Positions 10,706 through 22,161 of a stretch of DNA of 32,500 nucleotides are shown here, in pieces. The position numbers and the translations under genes are program-made. Each line of letters opens with the position of its first letter. Within the stretch, counting starts at the first letter, position 1. The notes under the pieces are model-generated. The model ran no database searches. It was not told the DNA's origin and saw nothing but the letters and a program-made list of their open reading frames with translations. Source of the stretch: Tubiluchus corallicola (taxonomy: Eukaryota > Priapulida > Priapulimorpha > Priapulimorphida > Tubiluchidae); assembly GCA_030141605.1 (NCBI GenBank), contig JAQGDQ010000950.1, positions 1 to 32,500 on the forward strand. The letters are read 5' to 3'.

Positions 10706-11386
10706 CTGTAAACAAATATAACATTACTGGCGGGGATGTATTAACCATTAGCCTAATATAAGGCAATAACCTCAGGCCCTAAATTTTCATAGGTCCTCGG
10801 ACTCCTGAGACCGATGACTAATAAACAGAGATAATGCTTATTTAGTTTATAGAATAACAAAATCTTTTAAACTGAATATGTGAAAGACAAGGACATTTTT
10901 TGCATATTGCCAGTAAGCACTTGAACGATTTAACCTATTTTGTACACAAAATATTTCATAAGTCATTTATTTCACCTTACACATTTACAATGGTTACATA
11001 TACAATATCTAGTGAATAGGCCTACAATGGATATAATACAAACAAGAAATACTGCACAGGAAAAGCCTCAAATACTGTTCACTTATACACGAAGGTAAAT
11101 GTGTTGCGGGCAATCAAAAAGCAGAGCTTGTTAGATTGTCCCACACAGTGATAGAACAAAATGGAGATAATCTGAAAATTTAAAGCGAATCGCGATAAAA
11201 AAACATTAGTGCTTAAAATGGAATGATGTAATGAATGATGATCTACATTAGACCAGCACATTTAGAGACAAGACATATGTAATTTGGACACCTGGGTCAT
11301 TTAGACACAAGAATTTGACTTGTAAGACTCTCACAAGTCTAGAACACTTAGACTGCACACTTCTCGTTCTTCAATGTTTTGTCATC
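10706..11386. other. Start of the upstream intron, no gene seen
   Basis: This lies upstream, in gene sense, of the 10705 exon. A segment near 10912-10955 (TTGTACACAAAATATT) partly resembles 11540-11580, suggesting an old duplication. No coding segment was recognised. Confidence 0.45.
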
Positions 11387-11545
11387 AGAAAATTCACGAC
11401 AAACAAAGTTATTTCAATGAATTTACATTACTAGTAAGCAGAAAATTCATGACAAACAAAATTATTTCAATGAATTTACATTACTAGTAAGCAGAAAATT
11501 CAGGACAAACAAAGTTATTTCAATGAATTTACATTACTAGTAAGC
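11387..11545. repeat. 53-bp tandem repeat, three copies
   Basis: AGAAAATTCA begins at 11387, 11440 and 11493, each followed by an ACAAACAAA(G/A)TTATTTCAA block and ending ATTACTAGTAAGC. The copies are almost identical, so amplification is recent. Confidence 0.95.
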
Positions 11546-11936
11546 AGTTGAATGATCGAGCCTATATTGTACACAAATATTACGTTTTTCACTGAACACT
11601 CACACATTTTGGACGCAGGATGCTTGGCCACAAAACATTTGGACTCAGGTAGTCTTGGCCACATAGGCAATTTGAGCCCATGAGCCATTTGGACACATAA
11701 GACACTTAGAATTCAACACTTGTAAAGAGTAATACATTTGGACATGTGCAGCATACTTCTATTTGTCCAACCCTTTAGAATCAGAGGTAGCCTCAATGAC
11801 GAATAGTAACTCGCTTCTTGATTAACCTAGGCGAAAATTCATGACGAACAAAATCATTCCCATTCATCACCAAGGCTGTTGATAGGTCTACACATAAACT
11901 GAAGAACAGCTCCATAACTACATTAACCCTTTCCTA

Positions 11937-12379
11937 CCCGTTGTATCCCGTGGGATACAAGAATATTTTCTGCCTTTAAAATTAATAAAATTTTAAAACT
12001 GACAGTTATTTGATCTGTTAATAGTTATTTCGATTTAAGCCAATAACAATAGACTAAAAATGGTGATAAAATGGCAAACTAGAAAATCTACATAGCATAA
12101 AAAACTGCGCAAGGTACTGTACTTTAGAGACGACTTTGTACAGATCAGCATAGCACACATACTAAGTGTCTTAAATACTTTAAAAAATTATTAGCAATTG
12201 CAAAATGAAGCACATTTTATGCTTCCATTGAATCCCAATGTATCCCGTGGGATATAGGCTATATTTAGGTAGAAAAAGCTAATTATTAATTATTATGTAT
12301 AAACAGGATGGACATACTGGACAAAAGTACCAAGTCAAAAAAAAATTTCTTATTAAAAAATAATTTGGGACTGAAAGGG
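11937..12379. mobile_element. piggyBac-like MITE (443 bp) with TTAA flanks
   Basis: The element begins CCCTTTCCTACCCG and ends with the inverted GGGACTGAAAGGG (10 of the first 13 bases match as inverted repeats). It is flanked on both sides by TTAA (11933-11936 and 12380-12383), the piggyBac target site. Near each end lies GTATCCCGTGGGATA, an inverted repeat of 7-8 bp arms around GT (about 11945 and 12240). It has no coding capacity. The TTAA target and CCCTTT ends are family knowledge; other TTAA-inserting families are the alternative. Confidence 0.75.
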
Positions 12380-12689
12380 TTAACATTTCATTTTTACAGT
12401 TTGATGACAATCTGACCTGTAGATGAGTACCTTCATTTAGGCCCGTCGTATTTCGATAACCTTAGGCCCGTGCAACCTTTAATCCACTCTTGATTACTGG
12501 CAAGGCATGTAAAAGGTAGCTGTATTACTTTAAGTGGTAATTAAGTGTTCTTGGAACTTCATAAAACTATAATTACAAGAACTTCCAACGCATACATACG
12601 AATATGGACGTTTTAGGGGCGATTAGTTAACTGTTTACAATGTTGTCCACGGTATAGCAAATGTAGAATTTCATTTATTCATACCCATG

Positions 12690-13121
12690 ACACTTGTGGA
12701 AACTGTCTTGAACTGTACAGACAGGACATCAAGGATTCACAGCAGTGTGGAATCGTGTAACTCTTTTGCTATGAGGTGTATTAATGTGTGGAATCGATTT
12801 GATTGCCTTACCATGTAGTTTCAGCAACTAGTGTAAACTCGTTCAAAAATAGACTAGACAATCATATGGTTAATATTATAAACATTTACTGTGAAAAATC
12901 CGTTCAGATAGAGTCGGGGACTTAACACACAGTTTTGAAAGGTATCTATACTCACCTCTCCTCAAATAATGAACCTATAATTAACTGTAATTCTATTACT
13001 AATCATGATGCGTGAGTGATTTTATGATTTTTTTTTGTACGTCAAACACGTAAAAATGTTTAACAGTAAATTTTGTACATTTTGTTAAATGTACTTTTTA
13101 TTTTTTGTAGGTGATAATAAA
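12690..13121 (+). mobile_element. Frameshifted LINE C-terminal relic
   Basis: The plus strand contains SFAMRCINVWNRFDCL and, after a frameshift, SVNSFKNRLDNHMVNII. Together these match the usual end of CR1/L2-like reverse transcriptases (RVVNIWNSLP ... SVNSFKNRLD). A 3' UTR follows to a GATAATAAATTATG tail. Frameshifts and stops show it is inactive. Confidence 0.7.
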
Positions 13122-13226
13122 TTATGTTAGGTTATGTTGTTATGTTATGTTATGTTATGTTATGTTATGTTATGTTATATTATGTTGTTATGTTATGTTG
13201 TTATGTTATGTTATGTTATGTTATGG
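13122..13226. repeat. (TTATG)n pentanucleotide tail of the LINE relic
   Basis: About twenty TTATG/TTGTTATG units directly follow the GATAATAAA end of the relic. This is the tail type expected of a self-templated non-LTR 3' end. Confidence 0.9.
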
Positions 13227-13727
13227 TAAACAAAACATTGCATTTTAGCCGCTAATTTCTATTAGTATAAGTATTGAAATTAGCTCAGAGACTAAATTAA
13301 TGTGATGTCATCATTGGCTATGAACAGTTCTTGGCGATTTCGCCCGTTTTGTTTATTTATTTACATGGTAGATCGTTTCGGCTTCGTGGTCACTTTCCAG
13401 CTAACCCTAATCAGTCTTTAGCTAGTCTGACCCCCAAAAATGCGGCAGCTAGAAACTCAACACCAACAGCGTTTACCAGGCTGTTTACAATTTACTAACA
13501 GCTTTAGTGAAAATCTAAGCCAAAATTGGAACAACTGCAAACCGAGACAGAACAGTTAACAAGTCTGTAAGGTCCGTCAGTCCTGACAGTTAACGGATGG
13601 GAATGAGGCAACGCCACAAACAGTGAAACACTTACTGGTGTACAGTGCGAACTAAAACTCAGTCAGTAATAAAGCCCTATACTTTCTAGACATTGCACAT
13701 GTAACAAAAACGTAAAGTGTGTCATGA

Positions 13728-13907
13728 ATTATTGCTATAATAGCTGCTCTAGCGGCCACAGACGAATTTCAAGTAGAAGCTATACCAGCGACTTGTTCAA
13801 TTAACCATCGGCTGCTAGAAGCAATTTCTAGCAAAAGGTGTGACTTTGAAGCACGTTTTAGGCGTATGTTTGCTTTTCTCCAGGACCACTTCGCAACAAG
13901 TGCTTAA
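13728..13907 (+). other. Short open frame without ATG at its start, uncertain
   Basis: A 59-codon frame closed by TGA (13725) and TAA (13905) reads IAALAATDEFQVEAIPATC, then SINHRLLEAISSKRCDF and EARFRRMFAFLQDHFATSA. Its balanced composition is unusual for this AT-rich stretch, but no motif is recognised and no strong splice sites were found. A chance frame is quite possible. Confidence 0.2.
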
Positions 13908-15431
13908 ACAAAGGGAAGTAAGAATAATTTTTATGAACACCGTCTTTTTCTGAATTTAAGTTTTTTTTAAAATACAATTGTTTATTCCTTTCTTCAAAAG
14001 TATAATGTTCTTGTTTGCAGTATCAAATGCACTGAAATTATGAAGCTGATTGCAGGAAAATAATTTGATACACTTTACGATGTCGACTTTTTCTATAAGC
14101 CTCTGTGCCAACTTATTGATGTTTTCGTAACTTGCCTGCTTAAAATTCCTATAACATTTAAATGACCATTATCTGCTAATGATGATGACTAACTACATAA
14201 TACTACTAAAACGTTATCACTTAACTAGCAGCAATGCATGGCAGATCAAATTTGATTTTACTTGACAGCACAAGTGTATTGGGGTCAATCATTAAGGCAC
14301 AACCACGAAAACAGATTTTGCACTTTTTTGATGCTCTACCGTATTGACTACAGATCATGCATGTCTCTCAAATAATTTCAAAATTTCAGCTCTCCCGTAT
14401 GTAATAGTTGCAAAAAATAAGATATTTGCGCGAGTATCATTATGTTGTAATAAAATGAGTTGTGAGAGTAATTTTCGCGCTCAGAAGAACCTTATAAAAA
14501 ATTTTAATAATTAGTTTTGTAATTAGTAATACAGTTTTGTAACAGAGTGGATAGCTCTTACAGGTAACTATAATAACTAAAAGAGGTACCTATAATAATA
14601 TGAACCACGCAATTGTTCAATTTTTAAACAGGAAGGAAAAACGAACAAAATGCAAACTGCCCAAACAAATCCATTGTAATATTTGAATCTTGGCTTGACT
14701 GCAGCCAAAATCGAGTCTAGTGTTCAGGCAAAGTTTTGCATTGACAAATTGAGGCTCAGTCTGTTATGCACATACACGGTTCCCTACCTGTTAAATTTGG
14801 TCTTGCCCCTTTAACTGTCATCAGTCATGTGACAAGGTACTTGGCCAGGTAGACATTACCTGGTATGCAATTCAAGTTGATACGATGTAAATTGATTTCT
14901 ATTGCTTTTTTGTAAGTTATAAGCGCCAAAACTCAGGGAGACCAAATGTACGTGTCTAATTATCTGTATTGAACTGCTTTATACAATTAGGGCTATTTCG
15001 CTGTTATTTTTGTATAATTACAGACGAAAATTACCTAACCTAATTTAGTAATTTACCTGTATCAAACTTACGTTTTTTCGCTAAAAACTTATTGCTGTAA
15101 TTTATTATTACAGATAAAACGACAATTGCTGCATATTGAACATATTTGATGTTCTGGAGTTTAAATGTAGTACACAGTCCTACGGCTTTAAGGCTCTAAA
15201 GCCATTAAACATTTATAACAATTGCAGAATCATTTCATATCTAATTAATAATCTTATAGCTTAGAAATGAAAGTGATTAATTACGTGCAGATCAGATCAA
15301 AAAATATCTGTTTAAAAGTTTTAACGGCGAGGTAACACCAGTCAACAAAAACCCAACGTTAATGTGCTTGCGAAAAAATTGGCCTGGCACAAATGAGCTA
15401 GTGCACTAATAAAAGATTGATGTTCCAGTGG
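13908..15431. other. Gene-free sequence
   Basis: About 1.5 kb of AT-rich sequence. No coding motif, tandem array or transposon end was recognised on either strand. Confidence 0.45.
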
Positions 15432-15840
15432 TAGGGGTGAGCATTCTCTACCAGAAAGCGAATTCGAATCGAACCGAATTTGTGACTTTCGAATTCGAAT
15501 CGAACCGAACTTCAGTGTTTCGAATTCAAACCGAATTCGAATTGAGATTGAACGATTTTCGAACAAGTTTTCGAACCACCAGCAAAAATTAGTCTTACAA
15601 AGATCATGCATATCACTCGATTTTGTTCTGCAATAAAACTACCAGTAATTTATTTAAAATTGTGTACAGAAATCACAGCTAAATTATGCTAATTGCATGA
15701 CGTTTCAATCGTTTCAATGAAAAAAGAACATTATGTGATTGAAGTGCTGAATTATTCTAATCTACAGTTTTAGGTTCGAATCGAGTTCGAACTCAAAAAA
15801 CTCGTTCGAATCGAATTCGAACATTCGATGCTCACCCCTA
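15432..15840 (+). mobile_element. hAT MITE, copy 2 (409 bp, intact, with TSD)
   Basis: Ends are TAGGGGTGAGCATTC and, inverted, GATGCTCACCCCTA. Eight-base flanks are TCCAGTGG (15424-15431) and TCCAATGG (15841-15848), a target-site duplication with one mismatch, which identifies the hAT superfamily. Subterminal blocks are rich in GAATTCGAATCGAA-type words on both sides. No transposase is encoded; the 89-codon minus frame across it is a by-product. Confidence 0.93.
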
Positions 15841-15848
15841 TCCAATGG

Positions 15849-16364
15849 TCAAATGAATAGAATCCAAAAAAAAATATTTTGTGTTCAAATTCAAACCCCG
15901 GGATTTCTCTTTTCATTTTTGTTAAAGTTTGATTTTAAATAAATAATTTAATTCAATTATAATAAGTTATTAGCCTGGCTTCTCAGATGACTCGTAAAGT
16001 AAAATAAACATGGCTTCATTTAGTAATTATAATGATGACGTATATACCCAACATTATAAACAATTATAGATCAGGATAGGTACAGCGGTTCTTGGATTTT
16101 AATTTGTGAAAATTTGCGAACAGCTATCACAATGATTAGCTGTGATCAGAAGCTTCAACAAGCAAATTATTAAATCGACACGTGTTTAAATAATTATTAT
16201 ATTTATAATTGTGACATGGCTTCTTTAATTGCCACAGTGGTGTAATTACGAATAGGTACTAATTATTATCATTATACCTGTTAACTTCAATTAAAATTAT
16301 GCAATAATGTACATGATATGTATGTAAATTGCATGTTATTATTGTATGCTATTGATGCGAAATC
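15849..16364. other. Gene-free sequence
   Basis: AT-rich sequence between MITE copy 2 and the (ATAA)n tract. No element or coding segment was recognised. Confidence 0.45.
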
Positions 16365-16580
<216 letters not shown>

Positions 16581-17290
16581 ATTGCTCGTGTCTTTCAATG
16601 TTTTTCATATTTTTATTTTTTTAATGTAAAGCCACGCTTTGGTGAACGAAGCCTATTATGGTTCTGATAAATTGCAAGTCGCTGATCTAAATACAGTCGC
16701 AGTGAAGTGCTGCTATAATTACAAGTTTTGGAAAATCAACCATATTTAACGTTATTAAACTATTAAATGTCAAATAGAACCCCGATATTATCACAATTAG
16801 CAAATTCATTATTTACAAGAAATCTATATTGTTTCGAACAAATAAATCCCTTACAATATTTGAACAAATTATAGCACCCAGTTCATTTGTTAATTTGTTA
16901 TTCTTTTTTAATTACTAAAAAATCCTCAAAGATAAAAGAAATTGTAAAGGAAATGTGGAAAAATAATGGCGTTTCTTTTAACTGTGCAGTTTTTTATTAC
17001 ATTTTTATTTCTTATCATTAATACATGTTTTTGCGTTATTGTTTTAATGATAAGTTATTGTAAAAGTTCTAGTTCTGTTTTTCTCTCTACTAGTAGGTAC
17101 GTTTGCAAGCATAATACTTGCTACGTTGATACCTTTGTCTTCCGACTTTAGAACTAAGACTTAAGGTCTCTTTAGACTTAAGATCTAAACCTTATTTTGC
17201 CCACGCATTTCAAAAATTACTTAAAAATACTTTTTCAATTTCTTTAACATGCTGGTATTGTAGGTGTTTGTGATTGCATGCTACAAAGAC
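16581..17290. other. Gene-free AT-rich sequence
   Basis: The 61-codon hydrophobic plus frame at 16966-17151 has no recognisable motif and is probably chance. Nothing else was recognised. Confidence 0.45.
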
Positions 17291-17686
17291 TAGGGGTGAG
17301 CATTCTCTACCAGAAAGCGAATTCGAATCGAACCGAATTTGTGACTTTCGAATTCGAATCGAACCGAAGTTCAGTGTTTCGAATTCGAATTGAGATTGAA
17401 CGATTTTCGAACAAGTTTTCGAACCACCAGTAAAAATTAGTCTTACAAAGATCATGCATATCACTAGATTTTGTTCTGCAATGAAACGACTAGTAATTTG
17501 TTTAAAATTGTGCGCAGAAATCAGAGCTAAATTATACTAATTGCATGATGTTTCAATCGTTTTAGTGATCAGGAACATATGTGATTGAAGTGCTGAATTA
17601 TTCGAATCTATAGTTTTGGATTCGAATCGAGTTCGAACTAAAATAACTCGTTCGAATCGACTTCGAGCGTTCGATGGTCACCCCTA
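17291..17686 (+). mobile_element. hAT MITE, copy 3 (396 bp, with TSD)
   Basis: It starts TAGGGGTGAGCATTC and ends GATGGTCACCCCTA (one change from the usual end). Flanks ACAAAGAC (17283-17290) and ACAAATAC (17687-17694) form an 8-bp target-site duplication with one mismatch. Internal sequence closely follows copy 2. Confidence 0.93.
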
Positions 17687-17694
17687 ACAAATAC

Positions 17695-18054
17695 TTGTAA
17701 ATCAATGCACTCTAATATAGTTTTAGTGTAAAATCAAAACTGCGTGGATTGTAATGTAATGTGATCATTGAGACAAATGAACGACTTGAATTGAATTGAA
17801 TTAATGGGTGCTACAGAGTAATTATCACTTTCAACTTTTAACTAAAGTCTTCTTTTTCGTGATAATGCGTTAACTTCATCAAATTGAAGGCTCTCTGACA
17901 CAAGCTTGTGTTCTCAGCTTGTGAATGTCGTGCTAGCGTGATATAAAAATATTCACACGAAACCTATAAATAGGACGAGTATCAAGAGATCCTTTTCCCT
18001 GCTTTTAAACAATTTGAAATGTACCAGAAAGAGTAGCCAAGTAATTTTATTCAT
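17695..18054. other. Gene-free sequence, possible retroelement tail
   Basis: Near 17740-17805 the sequence GTAATGTAATGTGATCATTG, then a TTGAATTGAATTGAATT run, looks like another non-LTR 3' tail, but no coding part was found next to it. Otherwise nothing was recognised. Confidence 0.3.
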
Positions 18055-18676
18055 TAGTAGTACGGTAGGAGTATACCATATAACTCTGGAATTTTAAATT
18101 TGGATGACTTAGTTTCTTACCACCTTGCTATCTACCTGTACAACACACACCACAGTTTATTACCCCCGCGTTTGATAAATCCCCTCGTACGTAATCACCA
18201 ACATCACTTCACTAGATTTAATGAATATTATATTCCGTTATGCAGAACCAATGTTGCCGGACACTTTTTAAAATTTACCGCTCCAAATTTATGGAATAAA
18301 ATATCAATTTATGTCACAACATATGGAAAATTATTTGGCTTTAAAAGATATATGAAATCTCTTCTGCTGAAATCTTACTTATAATGCATTTTTGGGTTTT
18401 GCCGATAGTCACAGTTAATCCCGCGACTGGTTATTTTCCAGTTTACATTTTCATACTTTTGCATCGTGTCTCTGCTGAACTTCTTTCTAATTCATTTCTT
18501 TTCTCTTTTTCTCTATCTCTGTCTGTTATTTTATCTTGCTATATCATGCTATAGTATACTAATGTAGTTATTGTAACTATATTTCATTTTCTAGTTATAG
18601 GGCATAGTAGTTAAAGGTAATAATGCAAATTGTAATGGAAAAATACATGCTGAAGTGATAATAAATTACAATATAA
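18055..18676 (+). mobile_element. 5'-truncated LINE: reverse transcriptase C-terminus plus 3' UTR
   Basis: The frame from about 18061 to 18384 is open and reads ILNLDDLVSYHLAIYLYN, THHSLLPPRLINPL, HHFTRFNEYYIPLCRTNV and FTAPNLWNKISI before the stop. The order LDDLVSYHLA..LPP..YYIP.CRTN..GP.LWN is characteristic of the C-terminal region of CR1/L2-like non-LTR reverse transcriptases. The 3' UTR runs to about GTGATAATAAATTACAAT. The reverse transcriptase core and endonuclease are missing, so it is a dead 5'-truncated copy, though this fragment has no stop and may be fairly young. Confidence 0.8.
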
Positions 18677-19301
18677 TTATTATATAGGCCTTAAAGGGCA
18701 AGATAGGAACTGAGGAAAGACTTACTCTGCCATTGCTGCTACTAAAAGGTTTCTTTAACCTTTTAAATAATCCAGCACGTTTATCACACACACTGCATTA
18801 GTTGAACCGAATGAAACCACTTGTCAACCAACAAATTTGAAGAACAAAAAGAAATATAATCCACGAGTCACTGTCACTGTCACTGTCCCTTGTTGGCAGG
18901 CTGCACGGAATAGGTGATGCCCGCCAAATCAGTTAGATATCACGGGAAAGAGTGCACCGATCGAGGTGGTGTGTAGTCCATCCACGACTACACGTCTCCA
19001 CCTTGTGAACTAGTACCAATAATGAACCGGCAGCTGAGAAACTTTATAGGCAGCTTGGCTTCCCATACTATAATTAGCAGAACATTCCACCGCTATTTCT
19101 ACTTCTCTAGGATGCTGGTGGGCTTCAGTGAGTCTCGGCTGAACATCGGTTATTGTTGGGTTATCATGTGCACTGTACAATACGAGGGTGCAAGTTAATT
19201 CCTAGATCAAATATTGCTTTGTATACAATCTTCTGTAATACACAAACCCACATTTTGACATATGCTTGACCGCGAGCTCAAGCAACACCTCGCCTGTTTA
19301 G
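18677..19301 (-). mobile_element. Possible SINE-like sequence with (CAGTGA) tail
   Basis: A GC-richer block at about 18860-19150, read on the minus strand, ends GGGACAGTGACAGTGACAG, a short hexanucleotide tail of the sort found at retroposon 3' ends. The body has no open frame and no clear A/B boxes were identified. The call rests only on the tail and base composition; the remainder of the interval holds nothing recognised. Confidence 0.25.
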
Positions 19302-19681
19302 TAGGGGTGAGCATTCTCTACTATAAAGCGAATTCGAATCGAATCGAATTTGTGACTTTCGAATTCGAATCGAACCGAAGTTCAGTGTTTCGAATTCGAA
19401 TTGAGATTGAACGATTTTCGAACCAGTTTTCGAACCGCTAGTAAAAAGTGGTCTTACAAAGATCATGCATATTGCTCGATTCTGTTCCGCAGTAAAACCG
19501 CCATTAGTTTGTTAAAAGGTTTGTGCAGAAACTGTAGCTAAATTGTGCTAATTGTAAGATTTTAATGATAAAGAACGTGTGTGGCTGGAGTGCTGAATTA
19601 TTCAAATCTATAATTTCAGATTCGAATCGAATTCGAACTTAAAAAACTCGTTCGAACTCGAACGTTCGATGCTCACCCTTA
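19302..19681 (+). mobile_element. hAT MITE, copy 4 (380 bp, with TSD)
   Basis: It starts TAGGGGTGAGCATTC and ends GATGCTCACCCTTA. Flanks CTGTTTAG (19294-19301) and CTGATTAG (19682-19689) form an 8-bp target duplication with one mismatch. It has the same subterminal GAATTCGAATCG words and the same orientation as the other copies. Confidence 0.93.
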
Positions 19682-19892
19682 CTGATTAGTAAATGGAATA
19701 GTGACCGTCAAGAATTGCTTCTGGACGGTTTCATCAGCCAAAAGAGACAACGACAAAAGGCACAAGACAAGAATTATTTACCGTCGCTCATTAGCACAGA
19801 CAACAGACAACATTAGCACTAACGGCTGACCTACACTTACAACAAAACAGGTAAGGCGGCAACACACAAGTAAGGTACATGCCCGGGCATTT

Positions 19893-19968
19893 GCAGCTGC
19901 TAGTATCGAACTCAAGACTGCGTGATTGCAGTCGGAAATCTAAACTGCTCAGCCACTCAAATGCCTGA
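19893..19968 (-). repeat. tRNA-Cys-like sequence (tRNA-derived SINE head or tRNA pseudogene)
   Basis: On the minus strand TGGCTGAGCAG fits the RNA polymerase III A box and GAGTTCGATAC fits the B box, about 40 bases apart. Between them the loop CTGCAAT would present the anticodon GCA (Cys). The stems pair poorly, so a functional tRNA is unlikely; a tRNA-derived SINE head is the best reading. Confidence 0.5.
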
Positions 19969-20364
19969 AATGTGAGAACTATTCCACTTTACCCCCATTT
20001 TCCCAAACCGGATTCCGATTTGCAAAACGGCGCGCAAAGAACAAAGGAATGACGATAACAACAGCAGCAACGACGAGCAAAATAAAAAATGGGAAGTCGA
20101 AGCGTGTTAAAATATGTAGTTGCCTTGGAATAATTTTTTTTGCTAAATGTTTACTGTTTTGTTCCACTTGACTATCGTTCCGGGAATTTGGGAACAGTCC
20201 TGCCATCCTGGATATCGTAAAGCTTGTACCAAGCGTTTGTTTTATTGAGGAAACATGTTACTTTGCTCAAGTATTTCTCTGAAAATATTTATAACTAGGA
20301 AATGGTGCAGAGTTCTGGACGTGCTGTTGCTTATTGCTGCAAGAGAAACGCATGTGGTATTCCG
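19969..20364. other. Gene-free sequence
   Basis: A minus-strand 75-codon frame at 19979-20206 includes a hydrophobic run (FFILLVVAAVVIVIPLFF) but has no recognisable family and follows a repeat of GTTGCTGC-type triplets. It is not supported as a gene. Confidence 0.4.
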
Positions 20365-20985
20365 TAGGGATGAGCATTCTCTACCAGAAAGCGAATTCGA
20401 ATCGAATCGAATTTGTGACTTTTGATTTCGAATCGAATCGAATCGAACTTCAGTGTTTCGAATTCGAATCAAATCGAATTTGTGACTTTCGAATTATCTA
20501 CCCTTCTACCCTTCCTGTGTGATCTAACCTTTCTCCCAGTTCTTTTTTTTTGTTCACTCATCCATTCTTCTTTTATCGGGTTCACATGACAGTGGGCTTA
20601 TACAAGCCTTTGCTTCTCTAGCCCACTGCGGTACAATTATTCTTTTATGATAACAATAGTGTATGAAACAATAATTTATTACAGTAAATGTAATAATTTT
20701 GATGTCACTGTGTGCTTTATATTGTATTGAATGTGGTGATAATAATAAACTAAACTAAAACTAAAACTAAAATTCGTATCGAATCGAATCGAACTTGAGT
20801 GTTTCGAATTCGATTTCGAATTGAGATTGAAAGATTTTTGATTACGTCTTCGAACCACCAGTAAAAATTAGTCCTACAAAGATCTTGCATATTACTCGAT
20901 TTTGTTCTGCAGTAAAACCACTAATAATTTCTTCGAAAATTTTGCAAAATTGTGCTAATTGCTTGACGTATCTAAACAATTTAAC
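20365..20985 (+). mobile_element. hAT MITE, copy 5, split by a nested retroelement
   Basis: It starts TAGGGATGAGCATTCTCTAC at 20365 and follows the family until TTTCGAATT at about 20495. MITE sequence resumes near 20772 with ATTCGTATCGAATCG and runs to about 20985, where the expected 3' end is lost. Before the insertion, the block AATCGAATTTGTGACTTT is present twice, an internal duplication of the left subterminal region. Confidence 0.82.
20496..20771 (+). mobile_element. Retroelement 3' end nested in MITE copy 5
   Basis: The 276-bp insert has no coding part. It ends GATAATAATAAACTAAACT followed by AAAACTAAAACTAAA, a tandem tail typical of non-LTR 3' ends. Its borders coincide with the break in the MITE, so it inserted after the MITE did. 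Confidence 0.65.
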
Positions 20986-20987
20986 AT

Positions 20988-21235
20988 ACTTAGTACTGTA
21001 GTATTTAACATACTTAGTACTGTAGTATCTAAAAATAGTAGCTCAATGTCTAAAAAGGTATCTTCACAGTAGATGACATATTTAGTACTGTAGTATTTAA
21101 CATACCTAGTACTGTAGTATTCAACATATTTAGTGTGGTAGTATCTAAAAATAGTAGCTAACGTACTTATTACTGTAGTATCTAAAAATAGTAGCTCAGT
21201 GTGTAAAATATCTACTCCAGTTTCTAACGTGTAAT
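20988..21235. repeat. Irregular tandem repeat with ACTTAGTACTGTAGTAT core
   Basis: The core TTAGTACTGTAGTAT(T/C)TAA occurs several times, alternating with AAAAATAGTAGCT. Copy number is roughly five or six with variable spacing. The region starts where MITE copy 5 loses its end. Confidence 0.85.
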
Positions 21236-21485
21236 TCTTAGACGGTGATCATTTAGTAAGTGATTAACGTTCACGGCAAGACGAAAATAAACCCTCCATC
21301 TGTAAATGTAAAAATATCCCAACCGTTCGGGTATTTACGGCTAATTCACCTCGGGTATTTACGGCAAGTTAAACGAAGCAACCATCCAGGTTCAATATTA
21401 TTACAAGACTTTGCAAGTTTAGTTTAGGACACTTAGTTTTGAGCCATTTTCTGAATGGCCATTTATTTGACGGCTTTTACTGTAA
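21236..21485. other. Gene-free sequence
   Basis: A short direct repeat CGGGTATTTACGGC occurs twice near 21330-21365. Nothing else was recognised. Confidence 0.4.
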
Positions 21486-21593
21486 GTACAGCCTCAATGG
21501 TGTGGTCAGTTTGAGTCCTCTCGACGTTTGACCTGCTGCGTACAGCCTCAATGGTGTGGTCAGTTTGAGTCCTCTCCTGCTGCTTGACCTGCT
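21486..21593. repeat. 54-bp tandem duplication
   Basis: GTACAGCCTCAATGGTGTGG begins at 21486 and 21540. Both copies run through CAGTTTGAGTCCTCTC and end in GACCTGCTGC. Confidence 0.95.
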
Positions 21594-21799
21594 GCGTTTT
21601 TAGCCAGATCAAATCTCAAGCACCGCCATGTTTAATTGGCTTCATTAAATAGAAAATACAAAAACCGTGCCGTGTTTTTGTTTTTTCTCTTTGTCTGCCT
21701 CGTTATTTTGTATTCTTAGTCTAAATCAGATCAACAAAGAGCCAAAAATTGTGCATGTTTGTGCCTACAGACCTCGCTGTTGCTTGACAACGGATTTAA

Positions 21800-22100
21800 T
21801 TAAAGGAAAGGTCAACCTTTCTGGAAAGTTAGAGTTGTTTCAATGTTCGCGAAAAGTGTTAGAAGGATTTAGTTTATAAAACTGCAATACGCACTTCGTT
21901 TAATTAGTAAAATCACTTTAAAGTCGCGATCACTTCGTGCTCTCATTCTTCCACCAATGACGTCATTCGTCCGGAAGAAAAGTAGCGCACTGTCAATCTT
22001 CGTCAAAAGTATAACAAGTTTTTACAAAAAAATTAGATAGCTAATTTTATATTATTTTTGCTTGAACATTAGGTAAGCTGCGGAAATTTGAATTAGTTTA
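21800..22100. repeat. Dispersed repeat A, copy 1
   Basis: About 300 bp, from TTAAAGGAAAGGTCAACC to GAATTAGTTTA, matching 24011-24301 in the same orientation. Shared landmarks are AAAGTCGCGATCACTTCGTG, CACCAATGACGTCATTCGT and AAGTAGCGCACTGTCAATC. The unit includes a TGACGTCA-like CRE word (ATGACGTCAT). It has no coding look. Identity unknown; the TTAA at its start hints at a TTAA-inserting DNA element, but no inverted partner end was seen. Confidence 0.9.
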
Positions 22101-22161
22101 AGCAGCGCCTATTCCAACTACTTGCTGCATATTCCACATTAATAAAAATTTTTATAGTAAG

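Noticed and set aside
19979-20206. Minus-strand frame with a possible membrane segment (FFILLVVAAVVIVIPLFF)
   Set aside because: The hydrophobic run comes from a GTTGCTGCTGTTGTTATC stretch; there is no recognisable family and no splice-site support.
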